Of a stretch of DNA of 64,000 bases, positions 10,216 through 18,996 are shown piece after piece. The notes beneath the pieces were generated by a model that was given only the letters and a program-made list of their open reading frames with translations, searched no databases and had not been told where the DNA came from. Position 1 is the stretch's first letter. Each line of letters begins with the position of its first letter. This DNA is from Eubacterium sp. (GTDB lineage: Bacteria > Bacillota > Clostridia > Oscillospirales > Acutalibacteraceae): contig JAGHJI010000080.1 of the NCBI GenBank assembly GCA_017886765.1, positions 1 to 64,000 of the forward strand, read 5' to 3'. A program made the translations under genes and the position numbers.

Positions 10216-10244
10216 TTGAACAGAAATTCATTATATGTTATAAA
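10216..10244 (+). promoter_or_regulatory. Predicted promoter of the GH2 gene
   Basis: TTGAAC (10216-10221), 17-nt spacer and TATAAA (10239-10244), about 65 nt before the GH2 start in an AT-rich intergenic region shared with divergent corA. Confidence 0.4.
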
Positions 10245-10308
10245 TTAGTTATAATAAATGTCACAAATGATTTGTACTATATAGAAAAATTCAACGGAGG
10301 CATCAGCG

Positions 10309-12282
10309 TTGAGAGAAGTAATAAATATTAACAACAACTGGAAATTTCATAAGGGCGGCAGCGGAATAAAAACGCCGCCGAAGAAAGCCGGAAAAAACTG
10401 GGAAAATGTAAAGATACCCCATACCTGGAACAATAAGGACGGTCAGGACGGCGGCTCAGATTTCTGGCGCGGAAAGGGCTGGTATATCAGGGATATAAAT
10501 GTGGATATTGATTTTACCCAAAGAGTTTATCTTGAATTCCGCGGCGTATCCATGCTGGCGGAGGTTTATGTGAACGGCGCTAAAGTATACACGCATAAAG
10601 GCGGTTTTTCCACCTTCCGTGTGAACATAACGCCTTTTCTTAAAAAGAACAAGGCTACCATTGCCGTAATGGCTGACAACAGCGCTGATACGCAGATCTA
10701 TCCCCAGAACGCTGACTTCACATTCTTTGGAGGCATATACAGAGCGGTCAACCTGATTATCGTCAAATCATCCCATTTTGACCTGGATTATTACGGCTCG
10801 CCGGGCATTGCCGTTACGCCCATAGTAAATCAGGACGGCACGGCTGACGTAAAAGTACAGGCTTACTTAAAAAACGCCAGCGGATGTATGGTGCGTTTTA
10901 AAACAGCCGGAACCAATAAAATCAGTACCGACGGCAAAGCCTCTTTACATATTAAAGAACCACACCTCTGGAACGGAACCGACGACCCCTATCTTTATGA
11001 AATGACCGCCGAGCTGATTAAAAACGGAAGTGTAGTGGACTGCGTCACGCAGAAATACGGAATACGCAGTTTTTCAGTGGATGCGGAAAAGGGATTTTTC
11101 CTTAACGGTAAATCCTATCCCCTGCACGGCGTTTCAAGGCACCAGGACAGACTGGACAAAGGCTGGGCAATCACAAAAGAGGACCACAAGCAGGATATGG
11201 AGCTGATCAAGGAAGTTGGGGCAAACACCATACGCCTTGCCCACTATCAGCACGACCAGTATTTCTATGACCTGTGCGATGAGGCCGGAATGGTCGTCTG
11301 GGCGGAAATTCCCTTTATTTCAGAATTTATGAATACGCCGACGGCAGAGTTCAACACGCTTTCCCAGATGAAAGAATTGATTATACAGAATTACAATCAT
11401 CCGTCCATTGTCTGCTGGGGCATTGCGAATGAAATAACCATCGGCGGAGTTTCTGACGAACTGTTCAAAAACCTCCGTGCGTTAAACGATCTGTGTCATC
11501 AGCTTGACAAAACAAGACTCACAACAATAGCCAATCTCGGCGCAGTTGAACCGGACAGCCCCATGAACAGAATTACCGATTTAGTTTCCTATAACCATTA
11601 TTTCGGCTGGTATCTGGGCAGCGTTGAGGATAACGGACCCTGGCTCGACGAATTTCACCGCATGAATCCGGATATTTGTCTGGGGCTCTCGGAGTACGGC
11701 TGCGAGGGTATCCCCGCCTACCATAGTGACAATCCTCAGATAAAGGATTATTCCGAGGAATACCAGGCTTATTATCATGAAAAAATGCTGAAAACGCTGT
11801 CAGAACGTCCTTATCTCTGGAGTACGCATGTGTGGAATATGTTTGATTTCGCTTCTGACATAAGGGATGAAGGCGGAGTAAAGGGAAGAAACAACAAGGG
11901 TCTTGTAACATACGACAGAAAGATAAAGAAAGACAGCTTTTATATTTACAAGGCATTCTGGAGCGGTGAAAAATTCGTTCATCTGTGCGGCAGAAGATTT
12001 GCCGACAGAACGAATGAAACGATTTCCGTTAAAGTGTATTCAAACTGCGAAAGCGTAACCCTGTTTGAAAACGGTGAGGAAATCGAAACAAAAAATGCCG
12101 ACAAAATTTTTATCTTTGAAAATATCAAGCTGAAAAAAGGTGAAAATATTTTCAGAGCAGTAAGCGGAAAATGTGAGGACGAGATTACGCTTCACCTTAC
12201 GGACACACCGAACAACGGGTATTCATTTACAGATAGCTCTGTCAGCCCAGATACAGACGTCAGCAACTGGTTTGAGAAATGA
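10309..12282 (+). CDS. Glycoside hydrolase family 2 protein (beta-galactosidase-like)
   Basis: Three-part GH2 enzyme of 657 aa: N-terminal sugar-binding sandwich (about 1-165), an immunoglobulin-like middle domain and a TIM barrel from about 265. The acid/base Glu375 is in GIANEI and the nucleophile Glu462 in LSEYGCEG. HGVSRHQDR is the typical GH2 barrel entry motif. No signal peptide, so it acts on imported sugars. It is much shorter than E. coli LacZ (1024 aa), and beta-galactosidase versus another exo-beta-glycosidase cannot be settled here. Start is TTG at 10309 with GGAGG about 9 nt upstream; translation from it reads MREVININNNWKF, a typical GH2 start. Confidence 0.9.
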   Translation: MREVININNNWKFHKGGSGIKTPPKKAGKNWENVKIPHTWNNKDGQDGGSDFWRGKGWYIRDINVDIDFTQRVYLEFRGVSMLAEVYVNGAKVYTHKGGFSTFRVNITPFLKKNKATIAVMADNSADTQIYPQNADFTFFGGIYRAVNLIIVKSSHFDLDYYGSPGIAVTPIVNQDGTADVKVQAYLKNASGCMVRFKTAGTNKISTDGKASLHIKEPHLWNGTDDPYLYEMTAELIKNGSVVDCVTQKYGIRSFSVDAEKGFFLNGKSYPLHGVSRHQDRLDKGWAITKEDHKQDMELIKEVGANTIRLAHYQHDQYFYDLCDEAGMVVWAEIPFISEFMNTPTAEFNTLSQMKELIIQNYNHPSIVCWGIANEITIGGVSDELFKNLRALNDLCHQLDKTRLTTIANLGAVEPDSPMNRITDLVSYNHYFGWYLGSVEDNGPWLDEFHRMNPDICLGLSEYGCEGIPAYHSDNPQIKDYSEEYQAYYHEKMLKTLSERPYLWSTHVWNMFDFASDIRDEGGVKGRNNKGLVTYDRKIKKDSFYIYKAFWSGEKFVHLCGRRFADRTNETISVKVYSNCESVTLFENGEEIETKNADKIFIFENIKLKKGENIFRAVSGKCEDEITLHLTDTPNNGYSFTDSSVSPDTDVSNWFEK

Positions 12283-12295
12283 ATCATAATAATCA

Positions 12296-12330
12296 ACGCC
12301 GTATGAGTATTTTGCTCATACGGCGTTTTT
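12296..12330 (+). terminator. Intrinsic terminator after the GH2 gene
   Basis: A 12-bp stem ACGCCGTATGAG/CTCATACGGCGT with a 7-nt loop is followed by four more T residues, 13 nt after the GH2 stop. Confidence 0.88.
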
Positions 12331-12403
12331 ATATTCAGCCGATAGATAATACATAAAAATTCAAAGAAAATAATGAATGAATTTTTGAATTTTTTTGTTA
12401 AAT

Positions 12404-12496
12404 CAATCAAAACCGCTCATAATAAACACGATAGATATACACTTTCGCCAAATAATATTTACGCGTATCGTGAATATTCACGAATTGTTTTGATTG
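12404..12496. promoter_or_regulatory. Candidate operator array upstream of fruR
   Basis: Upstream of the fru promoter there is a perfect 14-bp palindrome CGTGAATATTCACG (12469-12482) and an inverted pair CAATCAAAAC (12404-12413) / GTTTTGATTG (12487-12496). GAATTGTTTTGAT also occurs twice as a direct repeat, at 12482-12494 and 12512-12524, 30 nt apart, or about three helical turns. DeoR-family repressors commonly use such repeated sites, so these are plausible FruR operators, but none is proven. Confidence 0.45.
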
Positions 12497-12499
12497 GTA

Positions 12500-12529
12500 T
12501 TGACTGTTTTTGAATTGTTTTGATATAAT
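12500..12529 (+). promoter_or_regulatory. Predicted promoter of the fructose operon
   Basis: TTGACT (12500-12505), 18-nt spacer, TATAAT (12524-12529). The second GAATTGTTTTGAT repeat covers the spacer and the first base of the -10 box, so a bound repressor would block it. Confidence 0.65.
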
Positions 12530-12560
12530 CAAGTTGTCAAAAAACAAAGGAGTAAAAAGC

Positions 12561-13307
12561 ATGCTTACTCAAGACAGACAATCCAAAATATTATCTATCC
12601 TTAACAAGCAGGGATCTGTCACGGTATCAAGGCTCACTGAAATACTGTCGGCCAGCGAGTCAACCGTACGGCGTGACCTTACCTATCTTGCAAATGAGGG
12701 AAAACTGAACAAAGTACACGGCGGAGCCACGGCGCTTAACCAGGAATTTGTAAAGTTTGAGGATAATATAGAAGAAAAGCTTACAAAAAATACAGACAAA
12801 AAAATGGAGATCGCGCGGTATGCCGCAGAACAGATAAAGGACGACGATTTTGTTTTTGTGGATGCGGGAACAACGACCCTGCTGATGACCACCTTCCTGA
12901 ATCAATCCAAGGCAACGTTTGTCACAAACGGTATTGAAAATGCAAAGCAGCTTGCAAAGAACGGCTGTAAAACGATTGTACTGGGCGGGCAGCTCAAGCA
13001 ATCCACTGAAGCCATTATCGGTTTGGTGGCGGCATCAAATCTCCAGAAATATTCGTTTACAAAAGCATTTATCGGCGCAAACGGGATAAGCGAAAAACAG
13101 GGCTATACGACTCCGGATACGGAAGAAGCTATGCTGAAGGCCGTTGCGATTGAACGCAGCTTCATTTCCTATATCCTTGCCGACAGTTCAAAATTTGACA
13201 GGGTTTCCGCCGTGACCTTCGCTTCGCTTGACGCCGCCTGTATTATAACAGATAAATGCGCCAATGATAAAATAAAGAAACGTACAGTTGTAAAAGAGGT
13301 GTTGTAA
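12561..13307 (+). CDS. fruR: DeoR-family transcriptional regulator of the fructose operon
   Basis: 248 aa. The N-terminal DeoR winged helix (residues 1-57) shows the signature SRLTEILSASESTVRRDLTY, and the C-terminal domain has the DeoR sugar-phosphate sensor motifs FVDAGTTT and GANGISEKQGYTTPD. As first gene before fruK and fruA, it is expected to repress the operon and respond to fructose-1-phosphate, as known for FruR/DeoR proteins. The ATG at 12561 is preceded by AAAGGAG; an upstream in-frame extension to 12510 would overlap the promoter and is rejected. It overlaps fruK by one base (TAATG). Confidence 0.92.
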   Translation: MLTQDRQSKILSILNKQGSVTVSRLTEILSASESTVRRDLTYLANEGKLNKVHGGATALNQEFVKFEDNIEEKLTKNTDKKMEIARYAAEQIKDDDFVFVDAGTTTLLMTTFLNQSKATFVTNGIENAKQLAKNGCKTIVLGGQLKQSTEAIIGLVAASNLQKYSFTKAFIGANGISEKQGYTTPDTEEAMLKAVAIERSFISYILADSSKFDRVSAVTFASLDAACIITDKCANDKIKKRTVVKEVL

Positions 13308-14227
13308 TGATTTACACTGTAACCTTTAATCCGGCACTGGACTATGTGATGAACGTAAAAAATCTTCGTACGGACGATATCAACAGGACCGAAAGCGAAC
13401 AGATTTTTTACGGCGGAAAGGGTATCAACGTATCCGTAATTCTGTCAAGGCTGGGAATTGAAAACAAAGCTCTGGGCTTTGTGGCTGGATTTTCCGGCAT
13501 TCAGCTGGAAGATATGCTGAAAACAGATAATATAAAAACGGATTTTGTACACCTGAGCAAAGGATATACCAGAATCAATGTAAAAATTAAATCGCAGCAG
13601 GAAATAGATATTAACGCCCAGGGACCGAATATAAGCGCACAAGAGGTAAGCGCCCTGTTGAACAAGCTTGATCAAATAAACGCAGGTGACTGTCTGGTGC
13701 TGGCAGGTTCCATTCCGAACACGCTGCCCGATGATATTTATGAGAAAATCCTGCAAAAGCTGCATAACAAAGGAATAGATTTTGCAGTCGACGCTACGGG
13801 TGATTTGCTCTTGAACGTGCTTAAATATAAACCCATCCTTATAAAACCCAATCATCACGAACTGGGTGATATTTTTTCAGTTAAGATAAATAATATTGAA
13901 GACATAAAGTCATACGCGAAAAAATTACAGGAAATGGGGGCGAGAAACGTTCTTGTATCCCGGGGCAAAGACGGCGCCGCTCTTATCGATGAGAACGGAG
14001 GATTTCACACCATGGGCAATGTACCGGGTAAAATAAAAAGCTCGGTGGGCTGCGGCGATTCCATGCTTGCGGGATTTCTGGCGGGTCTGACGGAAAAAGA
14101 GGATTATGAATACGCCTTAAAATTAGGCTCGGTATGCGGCAACGCGACGGCTTTTTCCGAAAACCTGGCAACAAAAGAGGAAATAGATGAAATGATGAAT
14201 CATGAATTTTTTACAGACAAAGGATAA
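13307..14227 (+). CDS. fruK: 1-phosphofructokinase
   Basis: PfkB-family sugar kinase (306 aa) that converts fructose-1-phosphate to fructose-1,6-bisphosphate. The N-terminal GGKGINVSVILSRLG motif and the C-terminal ATP site GCGDSMLAGFLAG with the catalytic Asp are intact. It is translationally coupled to fruR by a TAATG junction and lies 29 nt before fruA, whose PTS produces its substrate, which supports 1-PFK over tagatose-6-phosphate kinase. Confidence 0.95.
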   Translation: MIYTVTFNPALDYVMNVKNLRTDDINRTESEQIFYGGKGINVSVILSRLGIENKALGFVAGFSGIQLEDMLKTDNIKTDFVHLSKGYTRINVKIKSQQEIDINAQGPNISAQEVSALLNKLDQINAGDCLVLAGSIPNTLPDDIYEKILQKLHNKGIDFAVDATGDLLLNVLKYKPILIKPNHHELGDIFSVKINNIEDIKSYAKKLQEMGARNVLVSRGKDGAALIDENGGFHTMGNVPGKIKSSVGCGDSMLAGFLAGLTEKEDYEYALKLGSVCGNATAFSENLATKEEIDEMMNHEFFTDKG

Positions 14228-14256
14228 AAACATCTTAAAATAAGAGAGGGATAAAT

Positions 14257-16188
14257 ATGAGAATAATTGATTTGCTTAAAAAAGACGCAATTCAGCTGAA
14301 CACCTCTGTTTCTTCAAAAACCGAGGCTATCGACGAATTGATTGCGCTTCACAAAAAAGCCGGTAATCTCACGGACGCCGACGCTTACAAATCTGCTATC
14401 CTTGAGAGAGAAAAACAGGGTACCACTGCAATCGGCGAGGGTATTGCGGTACCCCACGCAAAATCAGACAGCGTCAAAAAACCGGGACTTTCCGCAATAA
14501 CGGTTCCCGGCGGCGTTGACTACAACGCGCCTGACGGCAAAGCGTCAGACATCCTGTTTATGATTGCAGCTCCTCTTGACGGAGACCTGCATCTTGAAAT
14601 CCTTTCAAGACTTATGGTGATGCTGATGGAGCCGGAATTCTGCGCGGACCTGAGAAACGCAAAAACTCCTGAAGAATTTTTAAATATAATTGATAAAAAA
14701 GAAAGTGAAAAATATCCCGATGAGGTAAAAAGCCAATCGGTAAAAAAAGACGGCTACAGAATACTTGCCGTAACCGCCTGCCCAACAGGTATTGCCCACA
14801 CATATATGGCTGCGGAGGCGCTGGAAAAAGCCGGCGAAAAGCTGGGATATCCCGTTAAAGCGGAAACGAACGGCTCCGGCGGAGCAAAAAATGTCCTGAC
14901 AAAAAAGGAGATCGAAGAATGCGACGGCATCATCATTGCCGCTGACAAGAATGTAGAGATGGCACGCTTTAACGGCAAACCGGTTATCAAGACTTCCGTT
15001 TCAAACGGTATAAATAAGCCGGAGGAGCTTATTAACAGAATCATTGAGGGCAAAGCCTCCGTTTATCACGCCGATGGAGAACAGGAAAGTTATGCAGATG
15101 ACGATGAAAAAGAAGGCTACGGACGCAGGGTGTACAAGCACCTGATGAACGGCGTATCCCATATGCTGCCCTTTGTTGTCGGCGGCGGCGTTCTCATAGC
15201 GCTTGGGTTCCTTATTGACACTCTGGCTGGTAACGCCGATGTGGGCGGAGATTTCGGTTACACCAATCCGGTAGCCGCAGTAATCTTCTGGATCGGTAAA
15301 GCCGCTTTCGCTTTCATGCTTCCTATCCTGTCCGGTTATATTGCGCAGTCCATGGCGGACAGGCCCGGTCTCCTGCCCGGTATCGTAGGCGGATACCTTG
15401 CCACAACAGGCGCTACGCTTTCCTCCCCCACAGGCGATGATTCCGCCGTATCCGGATTTTTGGGCGCGCTGCTTGCCGGATTTGTGGCAGGTTTGATTGT
15501 AAACGTACTGAAAAAAGCCTTTAACTGGCTTCCGAAAAGCATGGACGGTATCAAGCCGGTATTCATCTTTCCTCTTTTCGGCACACTTTTAATCGGCGTA
15601 TTTATGCTGGCGATCAATCCTTTTGTAGGATTTATAAATATCGGTCTTTCAAACGGACTTTCAAGCCTGGGAGAAACAAGCAGGATTCTGCTTTCCATCG
15701 TACTTGCGGCAATGATGGCAATCGATATGGGCGGTCCGTTCAACAAAGCCGCATACGTTTTCGGCACAGCGGCTATTGCCGACGGTAACGGCTGGATCAT
15801 GGCTGCCGTTATGATCGGCGGTATGATTCCTCCCATCGCTATTGCGCTTTCAACTACTTTTGACAAAAGAAAATGGACTGAGCAGGAAATCAAAAACGGA
15901 CCTGTAAACTACCTTATGGGACTTTGTTTTATCACAGAGGGCGCCATTCCTTACGCGGCGTCCGATCCGCTGAGAGTTATTCCGTCATGCATGGTCGGCT
16001 CCGCGGTTGCCGGAGCGGTCACGTCACTGTTCGGAAGCTCCTGTCCCGCTCCCCACGGAGGAATATTTGTGTTTGCCGTGGTTGACAATCCGCTTGGATA
16101 TCTTGTAGCTTTAGTTGCCGGCTCCGCAGCAGGCGCGTTAATGCTGTCACTGCTCAAAAAGAACAGAACAAAAAAAGCGGCAGCGTAG
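14257..16188 (+). CDS. fruA: PTS fructose-specific transporter, EIIABC fusion
   Basis: Single-chain fructose permease of 643 aa. EIIA is at about 1-150 with the phosphorylated His67 in AVPHAKS. EIIB is at about 165-265 with the phosphorylated Cys175 in ACPTGIAHTYMAAEAL. The EIIC membrane domain is at about 285-640, starting GVSHMLPFVVGGG. It imports fructose as fructose-1-phosphate, which FruK then phosphorylates. The A-B-C order is the common Firmicute form. A linker rich in acidic residues precedes EIIC. Confidence 0.96.
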   Translation: MRIIDLLKKDAIQLNTSVSSKTEAIDELIALHKKAGNLTDADAYKSAILEREKQGTTAIGEGIAVPHAKSDSVKKPGLSAITVPGGVDYNAPDGKASDILFMIAAPLDGDLHLEILSRLMVMLMEPEFCADLRNAKTPEEFLNIIDKKESEKYPDEVKSQSVKKDGYRILAVTACPTGIAHTYMAAEALEKAGEKLGYPVKAETNGSGGAKNVLTKKEIEECDGIIIAADKNVEMARFNGKPVIKTSVSNGINKPEELINRIIEGKASVYHADGEQESYADDDEKEGYGRRVYKHLMNGVSHMLPFVVGGGVLIALGFLIDTLAGNADVGGDFGYTNPVAAVIFWIGKAAFAFMLPILSGYIAQSMADRPGLLPGIVGGYLATTGATLSSPTGDDSAVSGFLGALLAGFVAGLIVNVLKKAFNWLPKSMDGIKPVFIFPLFGTLLIGVFMLAINPFVGFINIGLSNGLSSLGETSRILLSIVLAAMMAIDMGGPFNKAAYVFGTAAIADGNGWIMAAVMIGGMIPPIAIALSTTFDKRKWTEQEIKNGPVNYLMGLCFITEGAIPYAASDPLRVIPSCMVGSAVAGAVTSLFGSSCPAPHGGIFVFAVVDNPLGYLVALVAGSAAGALMLSLLKKNRTKKAAA

Positions 16189-16204
16189 AAGAGGAGAAAG
16201 AAAA

Positions 16205-16468
16205 ATGGTATCAAAAACGACTGAGATAGTAAACGATATGGGTTTTCATATGCGCCCTGCCAATGTATTTGTAACCGCTATGACCAAATATGCATCAGAT
16301 ATTTATATCATCTTTAACGGTAACAAAATCAACGGCAAAAGCATTATGAACATTATGGCTGCCTGCATAAAAAAAGGCAGCAAAATCACCGTCGAATGTG
16401 ACGGCGCGGACGAACAGGCCATGCTTGACGAAGCTGTTCAGATGATCGATTCCGGCTTCGGCGAATAA
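16205..16468 (+). CDS. ptsH: Phosphocarrier protein HPr
   Basis: 87 aa, standard HPr size. The phosphorylated His15 lies in GFHMRPAN, and the regulatory Ser46 in GKSIMNIMAA is present, so HPr kinase control typical of low-GC Gram-positives is possible. It carries phosphate from EI to FruA. It starts 16 nt after fruA with GAGGAGAAAG before the ATG. Placement inside a fructose operon, rather than alone with ptsI, means sugar-specific and general PTS parts are made together. Confidence 0.96.
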   Translation: MVSKTTEIVNDMGFHMRPANVFVTAMTKYASDIYIIFNGNKINGKSIMNIMAACIKKGSKITVECDGADEQAMLDEAVQMIDSGFGE

Positions 16469-16480
16469 TAAAACTTATAA

Positions 16481-16527
16481 AAACTGTCTTAAAACGGCGG
16501 GATTTTACAGTCGTTTTAGGACAGTTT
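16481..16527 (+). other. Intercistronic hairpin between ptsH and ptsI
   Basis: AAACTGTCTTAAAACG (16481-16496) pairs with CGTTTTAGGACAGTTT (16512-16527) as a 16-bp stem with one G-U pair and a 15-nt loop. No T-run follows, so it is more likely an RNA processing or stability element than a terminator. It sits just after the ptsH stop and 21 nt before ptsI. Confidence 0.7.
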
Positions 16528-16548
16528 GCAGGTAACGGAGGGGTAGAT

Positions 16549-18165
16549 ATGCTCAAAGGCATCGGTGCCAGTCAGGGCTACGGTATAGGTAAGGCTGTAC
16601 TTATAAAGGATATAAACATAGACTACAGCAAAGTAAAATATACCGATGCACAAACGGAAAAGAACCGGCTGCAAAACGCTGTTGACTGCTTTATTGACGA
16701 AACAAAAGAGCTTTGTGAATCGCTAAAAAAATCTGCGGGAGATAAAGAGGCGGAAATTCTGGAAGGGCATATCATGATGCTTAATGACCCCTTTATGATG
16801 TCCCAGATGCAGGACAATATTGACGGCGGCTTTATTGCGGAAAAAGCAGTGGACACCGTATGCAATATGTTTATTGATATGTTTTCTTCCGTTGACGACG
16901 AGCTTACGAACCAGCGCGCCTCGGACGTCAGGGACATTAAAGAGAGCCTTTTAAAAATCCTGCTGGGAATCGAGACGGTGGATATCTCCAAGGTACCGTC
17001 AGGCTCCGTGCTGATTGCCAAGGATTTTACACCGTCAATGACCAGTCAGATAAACCGGGAAAACGTCAGCGCAATCATTACCGAAGTGGGCGGTGTCACC
17101 AGTCACAGCGCAATTTTGGCGAGAGCCATGGGAATACCCGCTGTTCTTTCCGTACTGGACGCCACAAAAAAAATAACCGAAGGTGAGGAGATCGTTGCGG
17201 ATGGTTTTACCGGCAAGGTATTCATCAATCCGTCTGCCCAGGAACTTGAGAAATACAGAGAAAAGCAGGGCGAATACCTCAAACAAAAGGACAGCCTCAA
17301 GTCCTATATTGGAAAGGAGACCGTTACCGCCGACGGCGTAAAAAAAGCGGTATACGCAAATATCGGCCGTCCGGAAGATGTGCAGAACGTGCTGCAAAAC
17401 AGCGGCGAAGGTATCGGGCTTTTCAGAACGGAATTTCTCTTTATGGACAGAAACGCAGAGCCCACCGAGGAGGAGCAGTTTGAAGCGTACTCCACGGTGG
17501 CGAGAGTCATGGACGGGCATGAAGTCATAATCAGGACGCTGGATATAGGCGGTGACAAGGAAATACCTTATCTTAAGATTGAAAAAGAGGAAAATCCTTT
17601 CTTAGGTCACCGGGCGATAAGATACTGCCTGGACAATCCCGAACTTTTCAAAAAACAAATTCGGGCAATTTTACGCGCGGCTGTCTACGGTTATATCAAG
17701 GTAATGCTTCCGCTTATCACTTGTCTGGAAGAGGTTTACGCGGCAAAGGCAATAATAAAGGAATGTGAAATGGAGCTGGCTGAAAGCGGCACGGAATACA
17801 AATCCGTTCCCATTGGTGTTATGATTGAGACGCCCTCCGCTGTTCTTATTTCCGACCTGTTGGCGCAGGAGGTTGAATTCTTCTCCATCGGCACAAATGA
17901 TCTGACAGGTTACACAATGGCCGTTGACAGAGGTAATTCAAAAGTCAGCAAACTGTATGACGCAATGCAGCCGTCCGTCCTCAGAGCAATTGAAATGACC
18001 ATTAAAAACGCAAAAAAAGCGGGTATTCAGGTGGGAATGTGCGGCGAAGCCGCGGCGGATTCAAGGCTGATACCCAAGCTTATTGAATGGGGGCTCGACG
18101 AGTTTTCCGTCACGCCCAGCAGCATCCTGCAGACAAGAAAAGCAATCTGCGAATACAAAGCGTAA
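16549..18165 (+). CDS. ptsI: PTS enzyme I (PEP-protein phosphotransferase)
   Basis: 538 aa. The swivelling domain has the active His186 in GGVTSHSAILARAMGIPAV. The PEP-binding barrel follows with GIGLFRTEFLFMDR, and the C-terminal active Cys is in GMCGEAA. It passes phosphate from PEP to HPr His15. The length is slightly short of many EI proteins (about 570 aa) but all motifs are present. GGAGGGG precedes the ATG. Last gene of the fru operon. Confidence 0.96.
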   Translation: MLKGIGASQGYGIGKAVLIKDINIDYSKVKYTDAQTEKNRLQNAVDCFIDETKELCESLKKSAGDKEAEILEGHIMMLNDPFMMSQMQDNIDGGFIAEKAVDTVCNMFIDMFSSVDDELTNQRASDVRDIKESLLKILLGIETVDISKVPSGSVLIAKDFTPSMTSQINRENVSAIITEVGGVTSHSAILARAMGIPAVLSVLDATKKITEGEEIVADGFTGKVFINPSAQELEKYREKQGEYLKQKDSLKSYIGKETVTADGVKKAVYANIGRPEDVQNVLQNSGEGIGLFRTEFLFMDRNAEPTEEEQFEAYSTVARVMDGHEVIIRTLDIGGDKEIPYLKIEKEENPFLGHRAIRYCLDNPELFKKQIRAILRAAVYGYIKVMLPLITCLEEVYAAKAIIKECEMELAESGTEYKSVPIGVMIETPSAVLISDLLAQEVEFFSIGTNDLTGYTMAVDRGNSKVSKLYDAMQPSVLRAIEMTIKNAKKAGIQVGMCGEAAADSRLIPKLIEWGLDEFSVTPSSILQTRKAICEYKA

Positions 18166-18182
18166 ACACGAATATATAAACG

Positions 18183-18225
18183 AACATCCCCGAATGTACG
18201 CAAAGTACGGTTCAGGGATGTTTTT
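18183..18225 (+). terminator. Intrinsic terminator of the fructose PTS operon
   Basis: AACATCCC (18183-18190) pairs with GGGATGTT (18215-18222), with an inner GTAC/GTAC extension and five T residues at 18221-18225. Confidence 0.85.
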
Positions 18226-18312
18226 GAGTTTTCCATAAAAATTTGCATGATTTGATGTATCAAATGAATAGAAGAGGAATACATTTATAACAAAATATAT
18301 TGGAGGTATCCT

Positions 18313-18795
18313 ATGCGTTTGATCCGTTATGATAGGAAAAGCGCCCTTGATTATGCTCAAAAGTGGGCAATGTCTCGCAATACCGCATATCTGAACTTTG
18401 ACGGTATAGGCGGAGATTGCACAAACTTCGCTTCCCAATGCCTGTGTGCAGGGGTCGGCGTGATGAACTACGAAAAGGATATCGGCTGGTACTACAATTC
18501 ACCAACAGACAGAGCAGCCGCCTGGTCAGACGCCGGACATTTCAGGAGATTCATGTTCAGCAATACCCGGCAGGGACCTTTTGGCGTATCGGTTTCCTTA
18601 AATCAGCTTGAGCCGGGTGATTTTATCAGCCTGAACAACGGGACAGAATATTACCACACACTAATCGTCACCGGATTTTCAGACAGTATATTACTGGTGG
18701 CTGCGCATACCGATGACGCCTATATGCGCAGGCTCAGCACATACCGTTACGGTTCCGCTCATGGTATACATATTCTCGGCGCAAATAAACTATAA
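18313..18795 (+). CDS. Putative amidase-domain (Amidase_6-like) protein
   Basis: 160 aa. The sequence opens YDRKSALDYAQKWAMSRNTAY and contains DCTNFASQCL with a candidate nucleophilic Cys near residue 37, an EPGDFISL turn and a YYHTLIVTG strand with a His. This is the layout of the NlpC/P60-like putative amidase family Amidase_6. Members are often secreted or spore associated, but no signal peptide is visible here. The reaction and substrate are unknown. It stands alone behind the PTS terminator, with GGAGG before the ATG. Confidence 0.78.
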   Translation: MRLIRYDRKSALDYAQKWAMSRNTAYLNFDGIGGDCTNFASQCLCAGVGVMNYEKDIGWYYNSPTDRAAAWSDAGHFRRFMFSNTRQGPFGVSVSLNQLEPGDFISLNNGTEYYHTLIVTGFSDSILLVAAHTDDAYMRRLSTYRYGSAHGIHILGANKL

Positions 18796-18843
18796 TTTAC
18801 CGTATAAAATATGTTAAAAATGTGTTTGCGCATACGCGCGGAT

Positions 18844-18981
18844 GTTACCATCTTTGAGTCGCAAAAGACGGTAACCGAGAAAACGACCAAAGGGGAGGCG
18901 CAGGCTTATTCCCCTTTGGAAACCCCTTTTTGCACGTCATAACACAATATGTTACCGTAGGGGTGATGATCCATCGCCCGC
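18844..18981. other. Structured non-coding stretch with competing inverted repeats
   Basis: Between two convergent genes lies a run of hairpins: GTTACC (18844-18849) / GGTAAC (18870-18875); CCAAAGGGG (18887-18895) / CCCCTTTGG (18911-18919), then AAACCCCTTTTT; and GGGTGATG (18961-18968) / CATCGCCC (18972-18979). ACGGTAAC (18868-18875) also matches GTTACCGT (18951-18958), so GGTAAC has two exclusive partners. The hairpin plus T-run could end the amidase transcript. The rest resembles a small repeat element or non-coding RNA; identity unknown. Confidence 0.5.
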
Positions 18982-18996
18982 ATATTATACGCTAGA

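Noticed and set aside
16481-16527. Transcription terminator between ptsH and ptsI
   Set aside because: Strong stem but no T-run, and enzyme I must be expressed from the same operon.
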